DNA from: Devosia indica
GTDB taxonomy: Bacteria; Pseudomonadota; Alphaproteobacteria; Rhizobiales; Devosiaceae
Assembly: GCF_003056405.1 (NCBI RefSeq)
Contig: NZ_PYVZ01000006.1
Location: 1 to 64,000 of the forward strand
Length of the DNA: 64,000 nucleotides
Direction: 5' to 3'
The notes under the pieces were generated by a model that did not search any database, was not told the DNA's origin, and saw only the letters and a program-made list of their open reading frames with translations. The position numbers and the translations under genes are program-made. Position 1 is the stretch's first letter. Each line of letters opens with the position of its first letter. Positions 50,894 through 61,458 of the stretch are shown here, one piece after another.

Positions 50894-51139
50894 GGGGCTA
50901 CCTAACGCGGAATTGGGGTCAGTGGGAAGTGGCGCGGTGTCGCGGCGGGAATCTCGCATAAGATCCGCTGTCACCCCCACCCCTACGCTAAGGACGCCAG
51001 GCGTCCAGCTTCGCTAGCCTCTCCAGAAGGGGGGAGACGATGAACACCGGCATCGCAACCTGCGCCTCCCTCCCCTCGATGGGGAGGGAATGAGGGTGGG
51101 GTGACGAACAAGCTGGATGATTTGCCTCTGCGCGTGACA
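50894..51139. other. DUF1467-rnj spacer with short palindromes
   Basis: A 246-base spacer on the site where many relatives carry mce (methylmalonyl-CoA epimerase). It holds C-rich/G-rich palindromes (notably 51068-51088) and no open frame with family resemblance. Confidence 0.5.
51068..51088. repeat. Short intergenic palindrome (CCCTCCCC/GGGGAGGG)
   Basis: Perfect 8-bp inverted repeat around TCGAT, followed by a G-rich run. Same style as the palindromes at 1677-1697 and 46201-46223. Confidence 0.5.
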
Positions 51140-52813
51140 TCAGACCCGATGCACGAAGACCGAGACGTTGGGCTTGCGGCCCCAGAAGGCGTTGACCTCG
51201 TTGCGGATGGCCTTGAACAGGGCGGAGTTGAGCACTTCGGTGTCGCTGCGGCGCTTGGCGGGCATCGACTTGATGACGCCGGTGATGGTGTCTTCGATGA
51301 GGTCGGTGACCGATTCTTCGTCGGTTTCGGGCAGGCCTTCGACGACCAGATCGGGGCCGGAGACGACCTGGCCACCGCCATTGACGCAGAGGCTGACAAT
51401 GACCATGCCGCCAAAGGACAGGCGGCGGCGGCCCTTTACGCCGCTTTCCTCGGGGGTGCAGAGCACCAGGCCATCGAGATAGAGTTCGCCGGTGCGCACT
51501 TCGGCCGGATAGGCCATGGGCTCGGGGAAGAGCCGGACCATATCGCCATTGCGGGCCTCGCAGACATTGGGAATGCCTTCTTCGCGGCCGAGCTTGGCGT
51601 GCGCCTGCAGATGTACCGATTCGCCGTGAACAGGCACCAGAACCTCGGGCTTGACCCAGGAATAGAGCTTTTGCAGTTCGCCGCGCCGGGGGTGGCCGGT
51701 GACATGAACAAGTGCGTCATTGGCGGTGATGAGTTCGACGCCCTTGTCGATCAGCAGGTTCTGAATGTCGATGACTTCGCGCTCATTGCCCGGAATGGCC
51801 CAGGACGAGAAGATCATGCGGTCGCCGGCATTGAGGTCGATCACCGGATGATCGCCGCGGGCGATACGGGCAATGGCGGCACGGGCCTCGCCCTGGCTAC
51901 CGGTACAGATCAGCACACACTTGTCGCGCGGAATGGACTTATAGGCATCCTGGTCGTGCAGCGTCGGCAGGCCTTCGAGCATGCCCAGTTCGCGGGCAAT
52001 GCCCATGATGCGGTGCAGCGAGCGACCCGAGAGGACCACTTCGCGGCCGGCCTTGTGGGCAGCGCGAACGATGGAGACCACGCGTCCGACATTTGAAGCG
52101 AAGGTGGTGACGGCGACGCGGTGCGGTGCATCGGCGATGAGCTTGGCGAGATTGTCGCCGACTTCCTGCTCGCTCGGGCTTTCGCCTTCCTTGGTGGCGT
52201 TGGTTGAATCGCAGATCAGGGCCAACGGTGTAGAGGTGTCCTCGCCAATCTTCTTGAGGCGATCAAAATTGGTTGGTGCGCTGATCACCGGGGTCGGATC
52301 GAGCTTCCAGTCGCCGGTATGCAGAGCGCGGCCAATTGGCGTGGTGATCAGGATGGCGTTCGATTCCGGGATCGAGTGCGCAACATTGATCGGCTCGATG
52401 GTGAACGGGCCGACGTCGAACGGTTTGCCCGGCTGCATGATGGTCACATCGACATTTTCAACGATCCCATCCCCTGCCCGCTTGGCGGCGAGCATGGCGG
52501 CCGTAAAGGGGGTCGCATAGACCGGCTTGTCAAAGACCGGCCAGAGGTCGAGCACGGCGCCGTAATGGTCTTCGTGGCTGTGGGTGAGGATCAGCGCCAG
52601 CACATCGTCGGCGTTCTCCTCGAGAAATTCGGGATTGGCCATGATCAGTTCGATGCCGGGCAGATCGGGACCGCCGAAGCTGACCCCGCAATCGACCACG
52701 ATCCACTTGCGGCGATGGGCTGGGCCGAAGCCATAGGCGGCCATGTTCATGCCGATTTCGCCAACGCCGCCAAGCGGCACAAAGACGAGTTCATCCCTTT
52801 GGTTCTTAGCCAT
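51140..52813 (-). CDS. rnj: Ribonuclease J
   Basis: Metallo-beta-lactamase/beta-CASP ribonuclease with 5' exonuclease and endonuclease activity, used in rRNA and mRNA maturation. 557 residues: FVPLGGVGEIGMNM, zinc motif ILTHSHEDHYGA, ALHTGDWKLDP, DSTNATKEGESPSE, the beta-CASP motifs around GSQGEARAAIARI, and VTGHPRRGELQKLYSWVKP / VPVHGESVHLQAH. The ATG at 52813 (MAKNQRDELV) is chosen; a longer frame reaches into birA spacer DNA. Confidence 0.96.
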   Translation of the reverse strand: MAKNQRDELVFVPLGGVGEIGMNMAAYGFGPAHRRKWIVVDCGVSFGGPDLPGIELIMANPEFLEENADDVLALILTHSHEDHYGAVLDLWPVFDKPVYATPFTAAMLAAKRAGDGIVENVDVTIMQPGKPFDVGPFTIEPINVAHSIPESNAILITTPIGRALHTGDWKLDPTPVISAPTNFDRLKKIGEDTSTPLALICDSTNATKEGESPSEQEVGDNLAKLIADAPHRVAVTTFASNVGRVVSIVRAAHKAGREVVLSGRSLHRIMGIARELGMLEGLPTLHDQDAYKSIPRDKCVLICTGSQGEARAAIARIARGDHPVIDLNAGDRMIFSSWAIPGNEREVIDIQNLLIDKGVELITANDALVHVTGHPRRGELQKLYSWVKPEVLVPVHGESVHLQAHAKLGREEGIPNVCEARNGDMVRLFPEPMAYPAEVRTGELYLDGLVLCTPEESGVKGRRRLSFGGMVIVSLCVNGGGQVVSGPDLVVEGLPETDEESVTDLIEDTITGVIKSMPAKRRSDTEVLNSALFKAIRNEVNAFWGRKPNVSVFVHRV

Positions 52814-52887
52814 GGGTATTTTTCCTTTATCTGGCAGAACGCCGGACGATCTCAAGGTCGCCGGCCGCCCTGCCGTTTATGTTGTGG

Positions 52888-53718
52888 TCAGCTTCGGGCG
52901 CTGGCCGTTGCCCCAAAATGCACATCGCCTGCCGTGATCGGATGCCGCGCGCCGTCATCGTCGCGAATGATCAACCGACCCGAGGAGTCGATGGTTTCAA
53001 AAATGCCCCGGCGCACCACGCCGTCCTGGCTGATGGCCACCGGTGCGCCTATGCCTGCCGCTGCACCCCGCCAGCGGGTGAGAACCGCGCCGACGCCCTG
53101 ACCATCGTTCCAGAGGCTGAAAGCGTCCACCCAGGCGTCGGACAGGGCCTCGAACACGTCTTCTGCCGAGCGCGCGACGCCCAGGGCCTGCAGCGAGGTT
53201 GCTGGATAAGGCACCCCTTCGGGCGCCGCAACCACATTGACGCCAATGCCGATGATGACGGCCTGGCGTCCATCGGCTGTCTTGGTGGTTTCGAGCAGGA
53301 TGCCGGCCAATTTGGCACCGTCCGCCAGAACGTCGTTGGGCCATTTGAGCGCAATGCGCGACCGGCCATCGGCGCCGTCGGCCCCATCAATGCCGATGCG
53401 GACCATGCCGCCCGGCAGAATAGCGGAGAGACCGGCGTTGAGCGCCACGCCAGCCACAAAACCCAGCGTGGCGATGGTGTCAGGCGAAGCATCAGGCACA
53501 ACCAGGAGGCTGGCGGCCAGATTGCCGTGGGGGCTGTGCCATTCCCTACCCCGGCGGCCACGGCCGGCCGTCTGTTGCAGAGCGGCAAACCAGATGCCGC
53601 CGGGATCGCCTGCGGCGGCCGAGGCCAACGCCTCGCTATTGGTTGAGCCGATGGAGTCAAAGCCCGCAAGCCGGTATCCGGCGTCACGGGCTTTTGCACC
53701 CAAGGCGAACCTTGCCAC
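52888..53718 (-). CDS. birA: Biotin--[acetyl-CoA-carboxylase] ligase
   Basis: Attaches biotin to the carboxyl carrier protein. 276 residues with STNSEAL, the biotin-AMP loop QTAGRGRRGREW, ALKWPNDVLADGAKLAGILLE and a C-terminal SH3-like domain. There is no N-terminal winged helix, so this protein cannot act as a biotin repressor. The start is a GTG at 53718 without a strong ribosome binding site, so the exact start is uncertain. Placed after nuoN, as usual in this order. Confidence 0.93.
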   Translation of the reverse strand: MARFALGAKARDAGYRLAGFDSIGSTNSEALASAAAGDPGGIWFAALQQTAGRGRRGREWHSPHGNLAASLLVVPDASPDTIATLGFVAGVALNAGLSAILPGGMVRIGIDGADGADGRSRIALKWPNDVLADGAKLAGILLETTKTADGRQAVIIGIGVNVVAAPEGVPYPATSLQALGVARSAEDVFEALSDAWVDAFSLWNDGQGVGAVLTRWRGAAAGIGAPVAISQDGVVRRGIFETIDSSGRLIIRDDDGARHPITAGDVHFGATASARS

Positions 53719-53771
53719 CTAGATCACCACATGCCCCGACGGGCATGTCCGGTGTGATCCAGGTGAAATAT

Positions 53772-53820
53772 GATGCATCGGCTGACCGAAAACCGGCAAC
53801 CACTTTTCGGACCGATGCAC
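53772..53820. repeat. Hyphomicrobiales-type palindromic intergenic repeat, copy 2
   Basis: TGCATCGG (53774-53781) and CCGATGCA (53812-53819) flank the core CCGAAAACCGGCAACCACTTTTCGG, nearly identical to copy 1 at 49800-49848, though the outer arms differ in sequence and keep their own pairing. It abuts the nuoN stop, between nuoN and birA. Confidence 0.75.
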
Positions 53821-55265
53821 TAGAACAGGCTTCCGGCAGCTGTCTGCGCCCAGGAGGCGAGCGGATTGCCGACCGTGAAGTAGTAGGTGACAACCAGGAA
53901 GCCGGAGGCCGCCATGATGATGTTCAGCTCTCCGGGGACAGCGGCAAACTGCTTGATCGGTGCGTCGAAGAACATCACCTTGACCACGCGCAGATAGTAG
54001 AAGGCGCTGACGGCCGAGGCGAGCACGCCGATCACCGAAAGCACGTAGAGGTTGGCTTCGATAGCGGCCAGGAATACGTGCCACTTGGCAAAGAACCCGG
54101 CAAGCGGCGGCAGGCCGATCAGCGAGAACATGAGAATGGCCATGATGGCGGCCACGAAGGGCCGGGTCTGGGCTGCGCCAGCCAGATCATCGATGGTTTC
54201 GACATAGCCGGTGTCGGTGCGGAACGAAAGAAGGCAGGCAAACAGTCCCACGGTCATGGCCACATAGATCGCCATATAGATGGCGACGCCTTCCACCCCG
54301 ACCTGGGTACCCGAAGACAGGCCCACAAGGGCAAAGCCGACATGGCCGATGGACGAATAGGCAATCAGGCGCTTGAGCGACTGCTGGCCGATGGCGGCAA
54401 AGGCGGCCAGAACCATGGAGGCAATCGAGAGGAAGATGACGATCTGCTGCCAGTCAGAGGTGATGGGCGCGAAGGTATCCATCACCAGACGGATCATCAG
54501 CGTCATCGCCGCCACCTTGGGCGCCATGGCAAAGAAGGCGGTAACCGGTGTGGGTGCGCCTTCATAAACGTCGGGCGTCCACATGTGGAACGGCACCGCC
54601 GAGATCTTGAAGGCAACACCAGCAAGCAGGAACACCACGCCGAAGATCAGGCCGACCGAGCGACCTTCATTTGCGATGGCAATGACGATCTCGCCCAGAT
54701 TGGTATGGCCGGTGAAGCCATAGATCAGCGAGGCGCCGTAGAGCAGCAGGCCCGAAGACAGCGCGCCGAGCACGAAATACTTCAAGCCCGCCTCGGAAGC
54801 CCGTGGGTCATCGCGCTTGATCGCCGCCATGACATAGAGCGAGAGCGACTGCAGCTCGAGGCCGACATAAAGGCTCATCAGGTCGTTGGCGGACACCATG
54901 ACCATCATGCCGAGCGTGGCGAGCAGCGCCAGCACGGAATACTCGTACTTGTGGACGCCGTTTTCCTCAGCATTGGACATGGCAAGGATAAGGGCCAGGC
55001 CGGCGCCGCCAATGACCAGTACCTTCATGAACCGGCCGAAGCTGTCGGCGATGAAGAGGCCATTGAAGATGACGCCGTCGGTCGGCTGAAGCATGACCAG
55101 CAGGCCGGTGGCGGCCAGCAGGCCCACGGCGAGCCAGGACACGAGCGCCGAGCGCTCCTTGTTGATCACCACGCCGACCAGCAAGAGCACGAGAATGCCC
55201 AATGCCATAAGCACTTCGGGATAGGCAGGAGCCAGGCTCGCGAAATCGGTAACGTCAGAGTTCAC
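53820..55265 (-). CDS. nuoN: NADH-quinone oxidoreductase subunit N
   Basis: Antiporter-like proton-pumping subunit of complex I, inner membrane. 481 residues with about 14 TM helices. The lysine-bearing helices are visible (e.g. KRLIAYSSIGHVGFALVGL). Start GTG at 55265 (MNSDVTDFAS), nine bases after nuoM. Last gene of the operon; birA follows beyond a palindromic repeat. Confidence 0.97.
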   Translation of the reverse strand: MNSDVTDFASLAPAYPEVLMALGILVLLLVGVVINKERSALVSWLAVGLLAATGLLVMLQPTDGVIFNGLFIADSFGRFMKVLVIGGAGLALILAMSNAEENGVHKYEYSVLALLATLGMMVMVSANDLMSLYVGLELQSLSLYVMAAIKRDDPRASEAGLKYFVLGALSSGLLLYGASLIYGFTGHTNLGEIVIAIANEGRSVGLIFGVVFLLAGVAFKISAVPFHMWTPDVYEGAPTPVTAFFAMAPKVAAMTLMIRLVMDTFAPITSDWQQIVIFLSIASMVLAAFAAIGQQSLKRLIAYSSIGHVGFALVGLSSGTQVGVEGVAIYMAIYVAMTVGLFACLLSFRTDTGYVETIDDLAGAAQTRPFVAAIMAILMFSLIGLPPLAGFFAKWHVFLAAIEANLYVLSVIGVLASAVSAFYYLRVVKVMFFDAPIKQFAAVPGELNIIMAASGFLVVTYYFTVGNPLASWAQTAAGSLF

Positions 55266-55274
55266 GTCAGTCTC

Positions 55275-56858
55275 CTAATGCGCAGCGGGCTCGGCCGCGT
55301 GGTCGTCGGCCGGCTGGGCCGCGCCTTCGGCAGGCGCGACATATTCAAGGGGGGCGCGGGCATCGGCCTGGGCCACGGCCGGATCAAGGCCATTGGCAGC
55401 CGAATATTGCGCGACCAGATTGTCGACCGCGGCGGCGGTCGTATCGAGGATCGGGGCCGGATAGAAGCCGAACACCACGGTGAGCACGATGAGCGGATAG
55501 AGCACCACCTTTTCGCGCAGGTTGAGATCGAGAATGCCCTTGAGGCTGTCCTTGGTGAGGGCGCCAAAGACCACCCGGCGGTAAAGCCAGAGGGCATAGC
55601 CGGCCGAGAAGATCACGCCGAAGGCCGCACCAAAGGCCACCCAGGTATTGACCTGGAAAACGCCGATCATGGTGAGGAATTCACCCACGAATCCCGATGT
55701 GCCCGGCAGGCCGACATTGGCCATGGTGAAGACCATGAAGGCAAAGGCATATTGCGGCATGCGCTCGACAAGGCCGCCATAGGCGGAGATCTCGCGGGTG
55801 TGCATGCGGTCATAAATGACGCCGACGCAGAGGAAGAGCGCGCCGGACACGATGCCGTGGCTGATCATCTGGAACATGGCGCCCTGGATGCCCAGAGCAT
55901 TGCCGGCAAAGATGCCCATGGTGACAAAACCCATATGGGCCACCGACGAATAGGCAATCAGCTTCTTGATGTCGGTCTGCACCAGAGCGACCAGCGAGGT
56001 CAGAATGATGGCCGCGACCGAAAGCAGGAAGACGAAGTTGGCGAACTGGGCCGAAGCATCGGGGAACATGGGTAGCGAAAAGCGCAGGAAGCCGTAGCCG
56101 CCGAGCTTGAGCAGGATCGCGGCCAGGATGACCGAGCCGGCTGTCGGTGCTTGTACGTGGGCCTCAGGCAGCCAGCGATGGAAGGGCCACATGGGCATCT
56201 TGACCGCCAGCGAGGCAAAGAATGCCAGCCAGAGCCAGGTCTGCATGCCGACCGGGAAATCGTGGCCAAGCAGGCGGACGATATCGGTGGTGCCAGCGTC
56301 CCAATACATGCCCATCATGGCGAGCAACATCAGCACCGAGCCGATGAAGGTGTAGAAGAAGAACTTGTAGGCCGCCTGGATGCGGGCCGCGCCGCCCCAG
56401 ATGCCGATGATGAGGAACATCGGCAGCAGGGTGCCTTCGAAGAAGACATAGAACATGGCCAGGTCGAGCGTGGTGAAAACGCCGATCATCAGCGTTTCGA
56501 GCACCAGGAACACGATCATGTATTCCTTGACGCGGGTCTCGACGTCCCAGCTCGCCAGGACAGCGGCGGGCATGAGCAGCGCGGTCAGCACGACAAAGAG
56601 CACCGAGATGCCGTCGACGCCGACGCGGTAGCCGATCGAGTCACCGATCCAGGGCATGTTGACCACGAACTGGAAGCCGGCGCTGGAGGCGTCGAAGGCC
56701 TGCCAGAGGGCCAGGGACAGTACGAAGACAACCAGGGTGGTGGCCAGTGCGATCCAGCGGATGGCGTTCAGCGCGGTCTTGGGCGTGAACAGCAGGATTG
56801 CCGCGCCGAAAACCGGCAGCCAGGTCAGGAGGGTGAGGATAGAGTTCTCAAAGGTCAT
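55275..56858 (-). CDS. nuoM: NADH-quinone oxidoreductase subunit M
   Basis: Antiporter-like subunit of complex I, 527 residues, about 14 TM helices. Family landmarks: [18 protein letters not shown] (with the Glu of TM5), [38 protein letters not shown] and the late [10 protein letters not shown]. An Ala/Pro/Glu-rich tail of about 40 residues follows the last helix. The start overlaps the nuoL stop by one base. Confidence 0.98.
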   Translation of the reverse strand: MTFENSILTLLTWLPVFGAAILLFTPKTALNAIRWIALATTLVVFVLSLALWQAFDASSAGFQFVVNMPWIGDSIGYRVGVDGISVLFVVLTALLMPAAVLASWDVETRVKEYMIVFLVLETLMIGVFTTLDLAMFYVFFEGTLLPMFLIIGIWGGAARIQAAYKFFFYTFIGSVLMLLAMMGMYWDAGTTDIVRLLGHDFPVGMQTWLWLAFFASLAVKMPMWPFHRWLPEAHVQAPTAGSVILAAILLKLGGYGFLRFSLPMFPDASAQFANFVFLLSVAAIILTSLVALVQTDIKKLIAYSSVAHMGFVTMGIFAGNALGIQGAMFQMISHGIVSGALFLCVGVIYDRMHTREISAYGGLVERMPQYAFAFMVFTMANVGLPGTSGFVGEFLTMIGVFQVNTWVAFGAAFGVIFSAGYALWLYRRVVFGALTKDSLKGILDLNLREKVVLYPLIVLTVVFGFYPAPILDTTAAAVDNLVAQYSAANGLDPAVAQADARAPLEYVAPAEGAAQPADDHAAEPAAH

Positions 56859-58909
56859 CAGATCAGTCCCCCGGCCGCGATGGCCCAGGTCAACAGTGCC
56901 GCGATGCCGATGAGCATGGCGAAGGCATAGTGGTAGAGATAGCCGGACTGGAGCTTGACGACCCAGCTCGTGACGTTCTGGACACGACGGCCCAAGCCTT
57001 CGGCAATCTTGCCGTCGACCAGCCAGTCATCAAAGCCCTTCCAGACCGCATTGCCGATCCAGAGCGCAGGCTTGACGAAGATCGTGTTGTAGAGCTCGTC
57101 GAAGTACCACTTGTTGAGCAGGAACTGGTAGAGCCCCGGATTGGTCGCCGCGAGCCTGCCGGGCACGTCCGGGCGGCGGATATACATGTACCAGGCCGCA
57201 ACGAAGCCGATGATCATAGCGATGGTCGCGCTCCACTTGACCCAGGTCGGGACATGATGGGCGTCTTCGATGATCTGGTGATCGACATAGATCGATCCGG
57301 CGAAGAAGTGCTCGATATGCTCCACGTCGTGGAAGAACATGCCGTAGAACACCACGCCGGCCAGCACCGCGCCGACGGCCAGCACATAGAGCGGCACCAG
57401 CATGACATTGGGCGACTCGTGCGCATTGTCATGGGCCGAACCATGATGCCCATGATCGGCGTGGTCATCATGGGCATGGTCATCATGTCCATGTGCCGCC
57501 TCGCGCGGGGTACCGTGGAAGGTCAGGTGCACCAGGCGCCAGGAATAGAAGCTGGTGAACAGCGCGGCCACGACCAGCAGCCAGAAGGCGAGCGAGCCGA
57601 CATTGCCGCCGAACGCATAGGCGCTTTCGATGATAGCGTCCTTGGAGAAGAAGCCGGCGAAACCGAAATTGGTGCCCGGAATGCCGACACCGGTGAGTGC
57701 CAGTGTGCCGATCATCATCATGGCGTAGGTGATGGGGATCTTCTTGCGCAGGCCGCCCATGTTCCGCATGTCCTGCTCATGGTGCATCGCATGGATGACC
57801 GAGCCGGCGCCCAGGAACAGCAGGGCCTTGAAGAAGGCGTGGGTGAACAGGTGGAAGATACCGGCCGAATAGGCCCCGACGCCGAGTGCCACGAACATGT
57901 AGCCGAGCTGGGAACAGGTCGAATAGGCGATGACGCGCTTGATATCGTTCTGGACGAGGCCAACCGTTGCCGCAAAGAAGGCGGTGATGGCACCGATGAC
58001 GATGACGACGGTCAAGGCGATCGGCGAGGTTTCGAACAGCGGCGACAGGCGCGCAACCATGAAAACTCCGGCCGTCACCATGGTGGCGGCGTGGATCAGC
58101 GCCGACACCGGGGTCGGGCCTTCCATGGCGTCCGGCAGCCAGGTGTGCAGCAGGAATTGCGCCGACTTGCCCATGGCACCCATGAACAGCAGCAGGCAGA
58201 TAACCGTCATGGCATCGAGCTGCCAGGAGAGGAACTGGATTACGGGCAGGCCGGTGGCGGCGAACTCGTCGGCGGCGTGGAAGGCCCCGTCGAAATCGAT
58301 GTGGCCCAGCACCAGGAAGGCGCCGAAAATGCCCAGGGCAAAGCCGAAGTCACCGACACGGTTGACGATGAAGGCCTTCATCGCCGCCGCCGTGGCGGAG
58401 GGCTTGGTGTACCAGAAGCCGATCAACAGATAGGAGGCCAGCCCCACGCCTTCCCAGCCGAAGAACATCTGCAGGAAGTTGTCGGCGGTCACCAGCATCA
58501 GCATGGCGAAGGTGAAGAGCGAGAGATAGGCGAAGAAGCGCGAGCGATGCGGATCTTCTTCCATGTAGCCAATGGAATAGAGGTGCACGAGCGCGGACAC
58601 GGTGTTGACCACGACCAGCATGATGGCGGTCAGCGTGTCGACACGCAGGATCCAGCGCAGATCCATGTCACCAACCTGGATCCAACGCATCACCTCGACC
58701 TTGACCACGGCCGCGTGGCCATCGCCTACGGCGCCGACCAGGCCGTCACCAAAGGCAACGGGGATGAACACGATCCAGCTCAGCACGGCCGCGATGAGCA
58801 ACAGACCGGTGGTGATGAACTCGGATGGCCGGTGGCCGATGGTGCGGCCGAGCAACCCGGCCACAAGCGCCCCGATGAGGGGCAGGAAGACAATCGCCTG
58901 AATGATCAT
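56858..58909 (-). CDS. nuoL: NADH-quinone oxidoreductase subunit L
   Basis: Largest antiporter-like subunit of complex I, with the long lateral helix at its C-terminus. 683 residues; [33 protein letters not shown] and [20 protein letters not shown] mark the proton channel. A loop near residues 473-500 (bases about 57412-57500) holds ten histidines within 28 residues, mixed with aspartates, a possible metal-binding segment. Comparable His-rich loops occur in other alphaproteobacterial NuoL proteins. Confidence 0.98.
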   Translation of the reverse strand: MIIQAIVFLPLIGALVAGLLGRTIGHRPSEFITTGLLLIAAVLSWIVFIPVAFGDGLVGAVGDGHAAVVKVEVMRWIQVGDMDLRWILRVDTLTAIMLVVVNTVSALVHLYSIGYMEEDPHRSRFFAYLSLFTFAMLMLVTADNFLQMFFGWEGVGLASYLLIGFWYTKPSATAAAMKAFIVNRVGDFGFALGIFGAFLVLGHIDFDGAFHAADEFAATGLPVIQFLSWQLDAMTVICLLLFMGAMGKSAQFLLHTWLPDAMEGPTPVSALIHAATMVTAGVFMVARLSPLFETSPIALTVVIVIGAITAFFAATVGLVQNDIKRVIAYSTCSQLGYMFVALGVGAYSAGIFHLFTHAFFKALLFLGAGSVIHAMHHEQDMRNMGGLRKKIPITYAMMMIGTLALTGVGIPGTNFGFAGFFSKDAIIESAYAFGGNVGSLAFWLLVVAALFTSFYSWRLVHLTFHGTPREAAHGHDDHAHDDHADHGHHGSAHDNAHESPNVMLVPLYVLAVGAVLAGVVFYGMFFHDVEHIEHFFAGSIYVDHQIIEDAHHVPTWVKWSATIAMIIGFVAAWYMYIRRPDVPGRLAATNPGLYQFLLNKWYFDELYNTIFVKPALWIGNAVWKGFDDWLVDGKIAEGLGRRVQNVTSWVVKLQSGYLYHYAFAMLIGIAALLTWAIAAGGLI

Positions 58910-58919
58910 AGCGGTGCTC

Positions 58920-59234
58920 TTAGCCCTTCATCATATTGACGTCTTCAACCGCGATCGTCCCGCGGTTGCGGTAGAAGATAACCAGGATCGCCAGACCAAT
59001 GGCGGCCTCGGCGGCAGCCACGGTCAGGATCATCAGCGCAAAGACCTGACCCTGAAGGTCATTGAGATGCGCGCTGAAAGCCACCAGGTTGAGGTTCACC
59101 GCCAGCAGGATGAGTTCCACCGACATCAGGATGACGATGATGTTCTTGCGGTTGATGAAAATGCCGAACACGCCGAGCGTGAACAGGATTGCTGCTACGG
59201 TCAGGTAATGACCGAGCCCGATTTCCAGACCCAT
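58920..59234 (-). CDS. nuoK: NADH-quinone oxidoreductase subunit K
   Basis: Small membrane subunit (104 residues, three TM helices) of complex I. The two buried glutamates of the family are in [17 protein letters not shown] and [16 protein letters not shown]. Ten bases before nuoL. Confidence 0.98.
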   Translation of the reverse strand: MGLEIGLGHYLTVAAILFTLGVFGIFINRKNIIVILMSVELILLAVNLNLVAFSAHLNDLQGQVFALMILTVAAAEAAIGLAILVIFYRNRGTIAVEDVNMMKG

Positions 59235-59243
59235 AGTAACCCC

Positions 59244-59852
59244 CTATAGCCCCTGACCGCTTTTGACTTTGACGTTGCGAACCGTCTCGCTGGGCTTGCG
59301 ACCCAGTTGCGAGGCGGTGCTCTGCCGTTTGATGCCCGTCCGGTGCCGCAGCGTCAGCACGATGGCGCCGATCATGGCGACAAGCAGAACTGCAGCAGCC
59401 CCCTGGAACAGGAAGACGTAGCGCGTGTAGAGCACCAGCCCGAGCGCCCTTGTGTTGTCCATGGTAGCGTCGATCGGCAGCCCCCCGGCACCCACCACAT
59501 CGGGCGCAATCACAAAGCTGCCGGCCACCAGCAGAAGTTCAAGAAAGAGGATAGCGCCGACCACCATGCCGATCGGTGCATAAGACAGCAAACCAGATTT
59601 CAGCTCGGCAAAATCCACGTCGATCATCATCACGACGAAGAGGAACAGCACGGCCACGGCGCCGACATAGACCACGATCAACAGCAGAGCGAGGAATTCG
59701 GCTCCGGCCAGCATGAACAGACCTGCTGCGTTGACGAAGGCCAGGATCAGGAACAGCACCGCATGCACGGGATTGCGCGCGGATATGACCATGAAGGCCG
59801 ACGCCACGGTAATGGCGGAGAAGACGTAGAAGAAGAACAGCGGAAGGGTCAT
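59244..59852 (-). CDS. nuoJ: NADH-quinone oxidoreductase subunit J
   Basis: Membrane subunit of complex I, 202 residues and five TM helices, with ISARNPVHAVLFLILAFVNAAGLFML and IVVYVGAVAVLFLFVVMMIDVD, the helix with the conserved pi-bulge region. Located between nuoI and nuoK. Confidence 0.98.
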   Translation of the reverse strand: MTLPLFFFYVFSAITVASAFMVISARNPVHAVLFLILAFVNAAGLFMLAGAEFLALLLIVVYVGAVAVLFLFVVMMIDVDFAELKSGLLSYAPIGMVVGAILFLELLLVAGSFVIAPDVVGAGGLPIDATMDNTRALGLVLYTRYVFLFQGAAAVLLVAMIGAIVLTLRHRTGIKRQSTASQLGRKPSETVRNVKVKSGQGL

Positions 59853-59863
59853 GCTCTTCCCTC

Positions 59864-60352
59864 TCAGCGATAAGGCGCGTCGGCGGCCAGATTGGCAGCG
59901 ATTTCACGCTCCCACCGGTCGCCATTGGCAAGGAGCTTCTCCTTGGAGAAGTAGAGTTCCTCGCGCGTTTCTGTTGCGAACTCGAAATTCGGACCTTCGA
60001 CGATGGCATCGACCGGGCAGGCTTCCTGGCAGAAGCCGCAATAGATGCACTTCACCATGTCGATGTCGTAGCGCACGGTCCGGCGGGTACCGTCATTCTG
60101 ACGCGGGCCGGCCTCGATGGTGATGGCCTGGGCCGGGCAGATGGCTTCGCACAGCTTGCAGGCAATGCAGCGCTCTTCCCCATTGGGGTAGCGGCGCAGC
60201 GCATGTTCACCCCGGAAGCGCGGCGACACGGCGCCCTTTTCGAAGGGATAGTTGATGGTTGGCTTCGCCCCGAAGAAATAACGCATGGCCAGGAAGAAGG
60301 CCGTGACGAATTCGGTCAGCAGCAGCTTGTTGATCAGTTGTCCGGCGCGCAT
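59864..60352 (-). CDS. nuoI: NADH-quinone oxidoreductase subunit I
   Basis: Carries the two 4Fe-4S clusters N6a and N6b of complex I. 162 residues with [12 protein letters not shown] and [16 protein letters not shown], four cysteines each. The ATG at 60352 ([11 protein letters not shown]) overlaps the nuoH stop by one base; the longer frame runs into nuoH. Confidence 0.98.
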   Translation of the reverse strand: MRAGQLINKLLLTEFVTAFFLAMRYFFGAKPTINYPFEKGAVSPRFRGEHALRRYPNGEERCIACKLCEAICPAQAITIEAGPRQNDGTRRTVRYDIDMVKCIYCGFCQEACPVDAIVEGPNFEFATETREELYFSKEKLLANGDRWEREIAANLAADAPYR

Positions 60353-61449
60353 CAGGCGATACCCCCGTGCCAGCCCCAGCCGGTGAGCTGGAGAACAAAA
60401 GCGACGATCACGACCATGAGCAGGGAGAGCGGCAGGAACAGCTTCCAACCGATCCGCATGAGCTGGTCGTAGCGATAGCGGGGCACGATGGCCTTTGCCA
60501 TGGCAAACATGAAGAAGACGAGACTTACCTTGATAAAGAACCAGATGACGCCCGGAATCCAGGTAAAGGGCGGCAGGTCAATCGGCGCTGCCCAACCACC
60601 CAGGAATAGGATGGTGGTCATGGCGCACATGAGCAGAATGGCGATGTACTCGCCCAGCATGAACAGCAGGTAGGGCGTCGAGGAGTATTCGGTCATGAAC
60701 CCGGCAACCAGCTCGGATTCGCCTTCGACCATGTCGAAGGGTGGGCGGTTGGTTTCAGCCAGAGCCGAAATGTAGAACACTACGAACATCGGGAAAAGCG
60801 GCAACCAGAACCAGTTCAGGAACGAGAGCCACGGCACCCCCAGAGCATGGGCCAGGCCCATTTCAGACTGGGCGATGACGATGTCATTGAGGTTCAGCGA
60901 ACCGACGCAGAGCAGCACGGTGATGATAACGAGACCGATGGAGACTTCGTAGGACACCATCTGGGCAGCGGCGCGCAGCGCACCGAAAAACGGGTATTTC
61001 GAGTTAGAGGCCCAGCCACCGATGATGACGCCATAGACGCCAAGCGAGGAAATACCGAGCAGGTAGAGAATACCGATATTGATATTGGCCATGGCCCAGC
61101 CATTGTCCACCGGCACAACGGCCCAGCCGGCCAAGGCCAGGGTCGCGGTAATCAGGGGCGCCAACAGGAAGAGCACCTTGTCAGCGCCGGCGGGAATGAC
61201 CGCTTCCTTGACACCGAACTTGATCAGGTCGGCGAAGGATTGCAGCAGACCAAAGGGGCCGACAACGTTGGGACCACGGCGCATCTGCACGGCGGCCCAG
61301 ACCTTGCGGTCGCCCAGAAGGATGAAGGCGGTGAAGATCAACAGGCCAACAAGCAGCGCGAGCGCTTTATAGACAAAGCCGATCTGCTCACCCCATCCAA
61401 GGAACGGGATGCCCAGCAGATAATCGAGGGCGGAGAGAATAAAGTCCAT
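60352..61449 (-). CDS. nuoH: NADH-quinone oxidoreductase subunit H
   Basis: Membrane subunit at the quinone entry of complex I, 365 residues and eight or nine TM helices. [26 protein letters not shown] and [26 protein letters not shown] (the acidic quinone-site loop) are family hallmarks. Confidence 0.98.
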   Translation of the reverse strand: MDFILSALDYLLGIPFLGWGEQIGFVYKALALLVGLLIFTAFILLGDRKVWAAVQMRRGPNVVGPFGLLQSFADLIKFGVKEAVIPAGADKVLFLLAPLITATLALAGWAVVPVDNGWAMANINIGILYLLGISSLGVYGVIIGGWASNSKYPFFGALRAAAQMVSYEVSIGLVIITVLLCVGSLNLNDIVIAQSEMGLAHALGVPWLSFLNWFWLPLFPMFVVFYISALAETNRPPFDMVEGESELVAGFMTEYSSTPYLLFMLGEYIAILLMCAMTTILFLGGWAAPIDLPPFTWIPGVIWFFIKVSLVFFMFAMAKAIVPRYRYDQLMRIGWKLFLPLSLLMVVIVAFVLQLTGWGWHGGIA

Positions 61450-61458
61450 TGTGCTCCC

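Noticed and set aside
53643-58939. Long plus-strand open frames opposite nuoN, nuoM and nuoL, rich in His, Asp, Glu and Gly
   Set aside because: Composition is that of the reverse complement of hydrophobic membrane helices. The nuo genes on the other strand explain the DNA fully.
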